A stretch of 64,000 nucleotides of DNA from Botryococcus braunii (lineage: Eukaryota; Chlorophyta; Trebouxiophyceae). Below, piece by piece: positions 54,770 to 64,000 of this stretch (position 1 is the first letter of the stretch; each line of letters begins with the position of its first letter). The notes beneath the pieces are model-generated. The model ran no database searches. It was not told the DNA's origin and saw only the letters and a list, made by a program, of their open reading frames with translations. Made by a program: the position numbers and the translations under genes. The DNA lies in NCBI GenBank assembly GCA_002005505.1, contig MVGU01001465.1, forward strand, positions 1-64,000, written 5' to 3'.

Positions 54770-55379
54770 AGTGGCTTTGCAGCAAAGACAACTGTGTTTC
54801 GTTGCGGACGGTATCATGGGGGGTTTTTTGGTGTGGCATTCATGACAAATGGACCATTGGTATGATGCAATTAACATTTGAGTTTACTATTGTTTGCTGC
54901 AGAGTGATGGCCAGCACCAAATTTGCCAGATAGCTCAGCATTTGAGAGCATGGACATGCACAAGGAGATTTGCAATATGTGGCCGCATGCCTGTTGGAGT
55001 TGGACAGATGTAGTTTTTTATACCCCATTCCTGTGAGGATGAACGTCAGCAAGTACCTGGCATTTGTTATTTACTTGGCACTTAGGAAGTTATTATAGTG
55101 TCGAGTGCCACATGCGTACAGCTGCATAGGAAAGGAGGCTACATTATTACAGAGTTATTACAGGTTAAGGGGCATGTGCCAGTCAGGTTAATTTGTAAGG
55201 ACAGCAAAGAGGTTTTAGGTCGTATTACTTTACAAATTTGTAAAGTATGGACAACAGCCATATGTAAACTTTAAAGTATGGACAACAGCCATATGTAATT
55301 ATAATCGTCCACCATCTATAAAAATCAGTATACAGTTCTGGCTGGTGTACTCCACATGCATACTGAATTCCTTACCGTC
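54770..55379. other. CACTA-like element interior, right side, no gene seen
   Basis: About 600 bases of unique sequence. A short duplicated phrase TAAAGTATGGACAACAGCCATATGTAA occurs twice at 55241-55298. No coding call is supportable. Confidence 0.5.
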
Positions 55380-55920
55380 ATGTAAATGTTTTTCGTATAT
55401 GAAACATGCACGAGATTATCCCAGAATAGTCTTGAAAACGTTACATCTCTGTCTATAAACTGTACAGGAAAACGTTTACCCATCCCAAAAAGCACCCTCA
55501 TAATACCTGGTGTCTGTCCATACTGGTCATGGGACTTACTTGAACTTATCCCAGAAAGATCCTGAAAACGATCCAAGGACATCACAAAACTATCCTAGGA
55601 TCTTCTCCTTAGGACCTCTCGGGATGTCCTGGAAACGATCCGAAAATGTTCCAGACTTCCCGTGAACCGGGACATAGCTGTCTAGGACATCCTAGAAGGT
55701 ACCCAGTGCCGCTCAGATCATTTTCGGGACTTCTGTACGAAATGGTCCTGAAACCATCCCAAAAACGTACTGTAATAGACCTGAAAACATACTGGGAATG
55801 TCTTGGGATATTTCTGGCATACTTTCAGTAACATTCCAGGTTTCTCGGTATCTTTTCCACACCTACATCATCCAGGATGTTTTTGGGCTACTTCCAGGAA
55901 CTTTCCAGGACGATTCAGAC
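55380..55920. repeat. CACTA-like element right subterminal repeats
   Basis: Diverged short motifs such as TCCTGAAAACGATCC, TCCTGGAAACGATCC and CCAGGAACTTTCCAGG, the inverted counterpart of the left array. Confidence 0.72.
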
Positions 55921-55949
55921 CTTTTCAGGCAAAACTCGTCCTGCCAGTG
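55901..55949 (-). repeat. CACTA-like element right terminal inverted repeat
   Basis: Complement of 49023-49072, ending CTCGTCCTGCCAGTG, followed by TAG. Confidence 0.88.
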
Positions 55950-56714
<765 letters not shown>

Positions 56715-57601
56715 TGAAATCCGAAGTCGATGAAGCCATAACATTAGACCACAATTACTTCAGAAGGAAAACATTAAATTAGGTTGGGAACACCATCCAA
56801 CCCTTTGTCGAAACGTGAGACAAAGCTTCAGACGCGCTCCTGATGGACGACTCCACTTGGACGACTCCAGAGCAGGAGATAACTCCAGACACTTGTTAGG
56901 AACATCATCTAACAAGGCCACCTGTGCCATAACCATGTATGTCACAGAAAGCGTAAGGACGTGTAGTACGAGTCCTGTCGCACCATGCGCACAAAGGACA
57001 AGGAGTCGAGGCTATCCACCATCAAGACTTTACACAAAGTATCGTAGCTTAACAAAGCGACCTAACTAAGGGCAGTCTTACCTGTGCCATAACCATGTAT
57101 GTCACAGAAAGCGTAAGGACGTGTAGTACGAGTCCTGTCGCACCATGCGCACAAGGAGGTCAAATCCTCAGCATGTTTCCTAACTTCCAAGGAACTCCTA
57201 TGACCTTTAAGAGTACCCTAGTGTTTCCTGGGTACAAAGGTCAGACCTAGCAATTACTCAAGAAGAGAACTAATTGCCGTTCATGAGTACATCACTTGAA
57301 CCTCCAAGGCACACAAGAGGATGATAATAACCTCGAGGTCATGACTTCTCGAATCGACTAATCCTCAACGACAGGCAACCACATTAGTAGACATTACCTT
57401 TGAGATTACCGTATGACCAGCACCAGGCATAACACAAGGAGCTAGTCACATGCCAAGTGTACCTTCCAAACTACACCACGAGTTCCACATGTCTACAAAC
57501 GACTGGAAAGTGACTATTTATTGTCCATCAGCCACTTCACACACGAAGGCACACGCTATGGGGAACCTCAAACCCTAGGGTTCCCATATTATTTCACAAC
57601 A
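56715..57601 (-). mobile_element. Element C 3' LTR
   Basis: 887 bp, plus-strand TGAAATCCG to TTTCACAACA. A 73-bp segment is duplicated inside it (56921-56993 and 57081-57153, 160-bp spacing). Confidence 0.85.
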
Positions 57602-59731
57602 CCTCCCCTTGCATGAAGTGGGGGAAGTGAGTGTCCATCACATGAAGAGAGTAATATGCCCCCCCAAAGTAAGTAGGCATAAAACATCACTCCATCAGCA
57701 AGAGCAACAATCATCGGTACAAGCGTAAAATCAACTGCCTGATTACCTCCCCTGGAGATCAGGAAGGAGCAACCAATGCAAAGCATGCATAAACAAACGC
57801 CAAATAACGAAAGAACGCTCAAGCACAATATGAATGTAGCAAGAGCACCATAACATGTTAAGAGACCACTCTCATGGTAAATCTCCTAACCGATAAGCTA
57901 TTCCCCGCGACCATGAAAGCGTAAACTTGATAGACAGTTTGTCCCAGTGTAAACCAAAACCTGAAGTAGCTTGATAGGAACCTTCAGAATACCAAACGCC
58001 TTTAGAAGCTTCTCATACGAGAAGGAAATGCATTTGACAAGAGGCAGCACCTCCTCAAGTCAAGCAAAACTTTAGACCAACGAAGTGGGAAGTAGACTAT
58101 CACCTCAACTTAGATGATCCTCCCCTCGAGCTATGCACCATAAAGTGACTTAACAAACTGAATACCAAACAAAAGCAGTGGAGTAAACAGCCACTTCAAG
58201 CAAAAGTGACCCTCCCATCGATGAACTTCCTCACGCTTAATGTTAAACACAAGCATCACAAGCTCAATGATTACAAGCATCATTACACGACACATATGCA
58301 TTGCCACTACTGCAAGAAAACATATGACTGACCATTCCAATATCACACCAATTCCTTGTGAGACCAAAGTACGTATCAAAGGGTAACCATCCAAGCTGAA
58401 GAATCGTTACTTTAGTCAGCTTATCCAAGTTTAAACAACGGCTTCTTCCACCTCTTATTGTCACTTCTTGACTGAAGTCAAACGTCAAACGGAACTGATT
58501 CCGAAGCTCTGTTGGGTATGCCGCAAGCTATCTTGGAGTTGTTCCCAAGTTCTTGTTGGGTGCCTCACGCCTTTTGCGCATCTTGGCCCACCCTCAAACT
58601 TATCCGGGAACATACACTACCGGTGTATACTCCTCAACTATATTGGACTACCCGCAAACCATCATGGATCACGTGCTATCCCCATAGCCTCTGTATAGGG
58701 CAAAGCAAGTTCCTAGTTATCATGGCCGTTACATCCCAACAATCAACCAAATGAGGCACCATTGTCTCGGATAATCTTGGTCCCTTTGATGCACTCTCTA
58801 ACAAGCAAGTTATCATGGCAATCACAGGCCATCTTACTGGGTGATAGTCACATAGTCATGTATCAATTGAAAAACTACAAGTCAATGGTAATTGCACAAG
58901 TTTTTATAAGTGTAAGCGAGAGAGAGAGACAAAAGTGCACATAACCACACCTATGCCCACTCGACTCATCGCATGCCCACATAAGGAGTATTCTGCTCAC
59001 TCAAGGAGCAAGAAGCACATACTCAACATTGGGCAACCTGAAGATGCCCCTAAGCAACAAGCCACATGCCCCACACACTAGGGGCACTTACAAGGGAAGG
59101 TAGGGAAAGATGCTATTGCACACATAATCAGGGGTCACATGTACTTATGCCCCATGAGGAAGTTGGGACCGTACTCCCTTTAACGCTTGAAGGTGAGATT
59201 ATTTCTCCAGAGGTGTCGATGCATGTCCATTCTTGGCATGCAAGGAACCCTCCTTTTGTCCTCCCCTAGTCCCGAACCAGCCCATACTGAACTGATCCAT
59301 GTGTGCCAAAGCACCTGAAACCCATCAGCATACCGAAGAGTTAGTAAAACGATAATCAGAAATGTCAAATCGTAGGCTTGCAAGTAGACGCTTTGCACCC
59401 CTTTCCGAAGTTCAACGTTGAAGTGCCACTACACTTTCACAGATGTAGCACATGGATCATCGTTGCAATATTGAATGCTCAAAAGATCACACAGAAATGA
59501 TTGTATCTTAAAACATTCCGCCTTTCAAGTCCACATTGGCTTGAATGGAGTGAAATCGCCACAAAGTTTCAACAACGACAACAACTGATACCATGAGATT
59601 CAACACCATGGATTAATCAACTGCTAAAAAAATTACTTCAAACCTTTCTAACGGAACACCATCGTCAGTAAGGGTAATTTTCACCACAGGCGTCAAACGT
59701 ATTCGTTGACGATCGGCACTCGCCGATACCA
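57602..59731 (-). other. Element C interior, non-coding
   Basis: About 2.1 kb with purine tract and primer site at its two ends. Open stretches are short and unlike gag or pol. Confidence 0.7.
59721..59731 (-). promoter_or_regulatory. Element C primer-binding site
   Basis: On the minus strand TGGTATCGGCG immediately follows the LTR end TTTCA. Identical to the D and D2 sites. Confidence 0.65.
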
Positions 59732-60173
59732 TGAAATCCGTAGTCGATGAAGCCATAACATTAGACCACAATTACTTCAGAAGGAAAACATTAAATTAGG
59801 TAGGTTGGGAACACCATCCAACCCTTTGTCGAAACGTGAGACAAAGCTTCAAGCGCGCTCCTGATGGACGACTCCGCTTGGACGACTCCAGAGCAGGAGG
59901 TAACTCCAGACAGTTGTTAGGAACACCATCTAACAAGGCCACCTGTGCCATAACCATGTATGTCACATAAAGCGTAAGGACGTGTAGTACGAGTCCTGTC
60001 GCACCATGCGCACAAGGGACAAGGAGTCGAGGCTATCCACCATCAAGACTTTACACAAAGTATCGTAGCTTAGCAAAGCGACCTAACTAAGGGCAGTCTT
60101 ACCTGTGCCATAACCATGTATGTTACAGAAAGCGTAAGGACGTGTAGTACGAGTCCTGTCGCACCATGCGCAC
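59732..60173 (-). mobile_element. Element C 5' LTR, truncated
   Basis: 442 bp matching 56715-57150, cut at GCGCAC by element D2. Confidence 0.85.
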
Positions 60174-60447
60174 TGTAGCATTTCCTAGGGTATAATGCTC
60201 TAGTATGGTCCTTGGCATTGCTCTATGACTTGCCATGTGATCTAGATTCACGGCACAACCTCGCTCAGGTAGTCGCTCGGTTGCCCGACTATACGTCCGT
60301 GGCAGTACGGTGTACATCCGACCCTGGATGGGATTAAGGGCGAACCTGTGAATCAATCATGTAACATTGTTACTAACACTCTTTCCGTGCACACCACGAA
60401 CTGTCTCACTGTCTCATCCAAATCTCTTCCGCTCAGTTATTGCTACA
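60174..60447 (+). mobile_element. Element D2 5' LTR
   Basis: 274 bp, TGTAGCATTTCC to TTATTGCTACA, diverged from the D LTRs by substitutions and a short insertion near 60335-60365. Confidence 0.85.
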
Positions 60448-60448
60448 G

Positions 60449-60459
60449 TGGTATCGGCG
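60449..60459 (+). promoter_or_regulatory. Element D2 primer-binding site
   Basis: TGGTATCGGCG, one base after the LTR, as in D. Confidence 0.65.
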
Positions 60460-60516
60460 ACAAGGCTAGTTCCTTGTCGTTCGTTCGTGGTGCGTTCTTT
60501 TCTTTTGAGATTTGTG

Positions 60517-61071
60517 ATGTCGCGGCATCCTCGTTCGGGTTCAAGGGCTCGTGCACCTAGTCCTGGCATCGCAGAGCCAGATCCATCCCTAGATATTCTT
60601 GATTATGTATATGTAGATCTTTTAGGGGTAGATCCTCGTCGTGTGCTTAGGCATCGGGTAGATATCGGTGCCCTGCCCGAAGGAGCCGTTGCATTAGGAT
60701 CTAGTGTTCCGTCGCATTCCCCTCCAGTTGATACCGCTCAGAGCATTTTAAAAAGACTTGAGATGTTAGTTCAGTGCTCTCTCGCGCAACCTGCACCTGT
60801 GGTCGTGCAGCCCATACTAACGGCAACTCCGGCCTCGGCTACAGCCTCGTCAGGTTCAGGGAAGCCCTCGCTTCAGTTTCCAGACACATCTGTATCTGAT
60901 GGAGATCCAATGAAGTTAGATCCATGGCTTATGCAGACTGAAATGTTTTTGGGGGCCTACGATGTAGGCCTGGCATCCGCTCGGTCTGTGGAGGTGGCTA
61001 CGATGTTCTACCGTTGCTTCCAACTACACCTTGAGTTGAGGAGGCACCTTACCAAGTCAAATACAACTTGA
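60517..61071 (+). pseudogene. gag: Element D2 gag with an internal deletion
   Basis: ATG at 60517, starting MSRHPRSGSRARAPSP as in D gag. It follows D through PSLQFPDTSVSDGDPMKLDP and EVATMF, then jumps to CFQLHLELRR and ends KSNTT like D. About 160 codons, including the second half of the capsid domain and most of the zinc knuckle, are missing, yet the frame is kept. It could not pack RNA normally. Confidence 0.85.
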
Positions 61072-61117
61072 TTTGGGTTTCTTTCGTGGTTTTCAGCAGT
61101 GTGAGCCCTGATTTTAG

Positions 61118-61506
61118 ATGGTTTCCACCTGTTCTGCAGTTCAGTATGGGATCCCTGTATTGCATGACGTGGGAAATCTTCAGGACTTTTTCTCTAGCTG
61201 TTGCCATAGTTTCATGACCCATTACGTGGATGGGCATGGTGTATGTAGAAAGTTTCAGACATCACCCCCTGACAGTGACTTGGCCAGTCCTGATGTTCAG
61301 TGTAAGAGTGGTGCAGCTTTCTCGTTTCCAGGAAGTACGTCTCATGTTGTATTGTTTTGTCAGAGTAGTGACAGAGCGTCTGCTGTCAGCCAACTTATAA
61401 CCCAATTACTCCCTGGTACCAGATTGACTGTGCTTTCTGGCCCGAGTGATTGTGGACAGGTGTTGGAAGGGGCTACTGGGCAGCAATCTCATGATGTCTT
61501 GCTTTC
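61118..61506 (+). pseudogene. Element D2 pol N-terminal region
   Basis: Plus-strand frame TCSAVQYGIPVLHDVGNLQD, HYVDGHGVCRKFQTSPPDSD, LLPGTRLTVLSGPSDCGQVL, homologous to the unknown N-terminal part of the D pol. It ends at the J insertion before reaching the protease. Conservation between D and D2 shows the region was translated. Confidence 0.8.
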
Positions 61507-62188
61507 TGTTATAATAGTGAAAGAACATTTGATGCCTTTCCCTCAGAAGAGGAATAATGGCCAGATCAGCTCGGATTAACCAGCAGGAACATTCATTAGA
61601 ATGAGTAATAGGTGGCGAAACCTAGGAGTTCCGCCAGAATCAATCTAGACCAATTTCGCATAGATTAGGGAGAATGAGGTAATTGGACACGGTTTGCTAG
61701 AAAGGATTTATGACGCCGGCGTGCAAGGACGAGGCACTTGATTGGGACATTAAAGGCACTTCGGGTGCTTATCTCTTGACTATTGCCTATCAAGTCCTCA
61801 TTCACATTCGGTCACTGCTTGTTCTTCAACACACAACAAGAGTGCCGACGAGCTAATCACCCTTCGTGCCCGGGTCATACAGGTAACCTGACGTTGAGAG
61901 ACAGAAGCCTCATTGACATTTGATTAGGAAGAGGTCTAGATAATGTTATTAAGTTGGTGCTAATGCTTTTGCTCATTGAACACTGGTAATGCAGACTATT
62001 GGTAGTTACGTAGATTAAGTAGTTTGAATTACGGAGTGATGAGAGAAAGCCAGTAGCACTGTAATGACTTGATTGGGACATTAAAGGCACTTCGGGTGCT
62101 TATCTCTTGACTGTTGCCTATCAAGTCCTCATTCACATTCGGTCACTGCTTGTTCTTCAACACACAACAAGAGTGCCGACGAGCTAAT
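61507..62188 (+). mobile_element. J: LTR related to copia B, truncated
   Basis: Starts TGTTATAATAG and follows the B LTR pattern (GCCTTTCCCTCAGAAGAG, TTCCGCCAGA, ACTTGATTGGGAC, GCACTTCGGGTGC). It contains the two modules at 61739 and 62068 (329-bp spacing, as in B). Its last bases are lost where A3 begins. No internal region, so probably a solo LTR. Confidence 0.75.
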
Positions 62189-62552
62189 TGTGAAAGGTTA
62201 TGGGCAATCGGCTTTCCCTGTACAAAGCAGACAGGTCGTCAATAGACGAAGTTACTCCAGCTACAGTCCGTACGACTGTCTGCTGAGTGTCACACACAAC
62301 TGTTGGACAAGACTAGCATCTGGTAATGCCCAGCATCTTTCACAACCAGTTGGTATTCACTCCGGTGGGGCAGCCTTAAGAGTTCATCCGACAAACGTGT
62401 GATCTAGATAGGATTGTACTATGTTCGAAAACGTCCAGAATCTGCCGTGTCTCAAGGTACCTTATGTTCTCAATGGACCCATATCCTAATAGTGCACACA
62501 TGAAGATCACTTAAAGCACAAGGCATTCAATAATAATGTTCAGAACTCAACA
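62189..62552 (-). mobile_element. Copia A3 3' LTR
   Basis: 364 bp, plus-strand TGTGAAAGGTTATGGGC to AGAACTCAACA. It has one CAGACAG module where A and E have two. The purine tract GGCAAGGGGAAG adjoins at 62553-62564. Confidence 0.82.
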
Positions 62553-62572
62553 CTTCCCCTTGCCTGCATGCT

Positions 62573-64000
62573 TTATGTGTATCTTCTCAAACCTAGTGAA
62601 TCACGATGACCAACAAACACGGGCTTGGCAAGTGGCTTGGTCATAATGTCAGCCACATTGCGAGCAGATTCCACATAGAGGATATCAACCTGCCCAAGTG
62701 CCATAGCTTCCCTAGCGTAGTGGAAGCTTACTGCAACGTGCTTTGTGAATTTGGAATACAGGGGGTTCCGTAAATTAGAAATGCATCCTTGGTTGTCACA
62801 GAAAATTTTGACCCTCCAAGGTGCAGCCCCTATCTCTTCCAAGAAGCCCCTTAGCCAGTTGGCTTCCTTCACAATATGGCCAGCTGCCATAAACTCAGCT
62901 TGCACAGTTGAGGTAGCAACTGAGCTCTGCTTCTTGCTTCCCCAAACCACGGCACTACCATAGACTGATAGAACATAGCTAGTGGTGGAATACCTGTGGT
63001 CCAGGTCCCCAGCATAGTCGGCATCAACATAGCCTTCTAGCTCAGGGCCCTTTCCACCCAGAGTAAGAGCTAACTCTCTGGTATCTCTCAAGTACTTCAG
63101 CACTCGAATGGCCTCATTCCAGTGTGAGGTAGTGGGTGTCATTCTATACCTTGACAACACTCCAACAGCCTGAGAAATGTCAGGCCGGGTCGTATTGGCT
63201 ATGTACAGCAACGATCCAATTAACTCGCAGTATCGATGACCAGGTGGCAGAGGGGTACCAGCCCCATGTGACATACCATCTGAGGACTCGGGTCTGCTGC
63301 TAGCCACGAAGTCCTTGGACATGGGGGTATCAACCCCACGCCCATCATCAGCAACGCCAAACTTCTCCACAAGAGCATCAATCTTGGGAGTGCAACTCAT
63401 GGAAATAGTGCCCTGAACTCTATTGCGTAGGACCTGACACCCCAGGAAATCATTCACCTCTCCCAAATCATGGATGGTGAAGTCCTTCTTCAATAACTCT
63501 TTCCCCCACTCAATCTCTGCAACCACTCTGGCAACTATGAGAAGATCATCGACATAAACAAGAATTAACGACAGATTACCATCAGGGGCCCTCCTGATGT
63601 ATACCCCAGCGTCGCTCTTCCACACACTATACCCCATCACGCTCAACTTGTCGCTCAAGGTCTTGTGCCAAGCCCGTGGGGCTTGTTTAAGACCGTAGAG
63701 TGCCTTCCTGAGCTTGCACACAACTCTCGTGTTGCCATTCTCAAATCCTGGTGGTTGGGTCACATAGACCTCTTCCTCCAACTCCCCATTGAGAAAAGCT
63801 GTCTTGATATCCACTTGGTGGATCTCAAGATTTTGTGTGGCAGCCACTGCCAGCACAGCTCTCCTAGCACCATAGCTGCTGGTAGGTGCAAAAACCTCAC
63901 CAACATCTATACCAGGAATCTGTCTGCAACCCTGGGCAACCAATCTTGCTTTAAACCGAGTGACATTCCCATGTGCATCGTTTTTTGTAGAAAAAATCCA
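62573..64000 (-). CDS. pol: Copia A3 pol: reverse transcriptase and RNase H, open at the right edge
   Basis: Uninterrupted minus-strand frame of at least 456 codons ending at 62573 and continuing past 64000 (the upstream IFSTKNDAHG reading is present). RT: ARLVAQGCRQIPG-type start, EVFAPTSSYGARRAVLA, TAFLNGELEEEVYVTQPPGF, YGLKQAPRAWHK, the catalytic LILVYVDDLLIVA, FLGCQVLRNRVQG, then HRYCELIGSLLYIANTTRPD. RNase H: GYVDADYAGDLDHRYS, STVQAEFMAAGHIVKE, FCDNQGCISNLRNPLY, SARNVADIMTKPLAKP. All motifs are intact, making it the reference for the damaged A and E copies. Confidence 0.93.
   Translation of the reverse strand, partial: WIFSTKNDAHGNVTRFKARLVAQGCRQIPGIDVGEVFAPTSSYGARRAVLAVAATQNLEIHQVDIKTAFLNGELEEEVYVTQPPGFENGNTRVVCKLRKALYGLKQAPRAWHKTLSDKLSVMGYSVWKSDAGVYIRRAPDGNLSLILVYVDDLLIVARVVAEIEWGKELLKKDFTIHDLGEVNDFLGCQVLRNRVQGTISMSCTPKIDALVEKFGVADDGRGVDTPMSKDFVASSRPESSDGMSHGAGTPLPPGHRYCELIGSLLYIANTTRPDISQAVGVLSRYRMTPTTSHWNEAIRVLKYLRDTRELALTLGGKGPELEGYVDADYAGDLDHRYSTTSYVLSVYGSAVVWGSKKQSSVATSTVQAEFMAAGHIVKEANWLRGFLEEIGAAPWRVKIFCDNQGCISNLRNPLYSKFTKHVAVSFHYAREAMALGQVDILYVESARNVADIMTKPLAKPVFVGHRDSLGLRRYT

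Larger units (their letters stand above)
56715..60173 (-). mobile_element. Element C: non-coding LTR retrotransposon (LARD-like)
   Basis: LTR at 56715-57601 and a truncated LTR at 59732-60173, matching closely. Orientation is minus: the primer site (59721-59731) lies beside the right LTR and a purine tract (GCAAGGGGAGG on the minus strand, 57602-57612) beside the left LTR. The 2.1 kb interior contains no retroviral gene. D2 truncates it on the right, so the target duplication cannot be read. Confidence 0.82.
60174..61506 (+). mobile_element. Element D2: D-family chromovirus fragment
   Basis: Plus-strand 5' end of a D relative: LTR, primer site, shortened gag and pol start. It is cut at 61507 by the J LTR. 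Confidence 0.85.

Noticed and set aside
57602..59731. Host gene within element C
   Set aside because: Only short frames without domains; bounded by primer site and purine tract, so it is element interior.

Overview
This 64 kb window holds no recognisable host gene. It is a repeat-dense eukaryotic block made almost entirely of nested LTR retrotransposons (Ty3/gypsy chromoviruses and Ty1/copia), one CACTA-like DNA transposon, a short non-coding transposon present twice, an antisense tyrosine-recombinase gene, and long CT/GA, CA/GT and poly-C tracts. Spliceosomal-type GT-AG introns, chromoviral integrases with C-terminal chromodomains, and a copia primer-binding site that perfectly complements the internal part of plant-type initiator tRNA-Met (as I recall its sequence) point to a green-lineage eukaryote with a large genome, plausibly an alga. 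The species cannot be fixed from the window.

Left half, 1-33139. The oldest visible layer is a minus-strand copia relic, H (8108-9554 and 31701-33047). A plus-strand chromovirus, G1 (window start to 8107), sits at its left end and has an antisense tyrosine recombinase upstream of gag. A minus-strand chromovirus, D (9555-31695, duplicated target TATAG), split H. D was itself split by a non-autonomous plus-strand copia, E (12389-28757, TTTAG). The 3' LTR of E was split by a plus-strand chromovirus dimer, F (17405-28738, GAATG), with the order LTR-internal-LTR-internal-LTR. Each target duplication can be read on both sides, so the order H, D, E, F is secure.

Middle, 33140-48598. A chimeric copia gag-protease fragment (I) carries copia A, and copia B is inserted in A (TSD CATAC). 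A 3478-bp segment spanning parts of I, A and B is present three times head to tail. B proper (41990-48593) has 695-bp LTRs, a gag-protease-integrase frame, and an extra 165-codon ORF before gag whose N-terminus resembles the histone H3 tail.

Right part, 48594-64000. Copia A continues and is interrupted by a 6.9 kb CACTA-like element (49023-55949, TSD TAG, about 50-bp inverted termini) and then by C, an LTR element without coding capacity (56715-60173). C is cut by a D relative (D2, 60174-61506), then a solo LTR related to B (J, 61507-62188), then an A-family copia (A3) with an open reverse transcriptase-RNase H frame running off the right edge.

Most elements are visibly defective. The least damaged coding units are G1 gag and pol, one F pol copy, the B pre-gag ORF and the A3 pol. 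The observations most worth following are the H3-tail-like ORF in B, the F dimer whose two pol copies carry complementary defects between identical outer LTRs, the half-tRNA primer site mirrored in the LTR end, the antisense recombinase associated with a chromovirus, and the unrecognised CACTA-like element.
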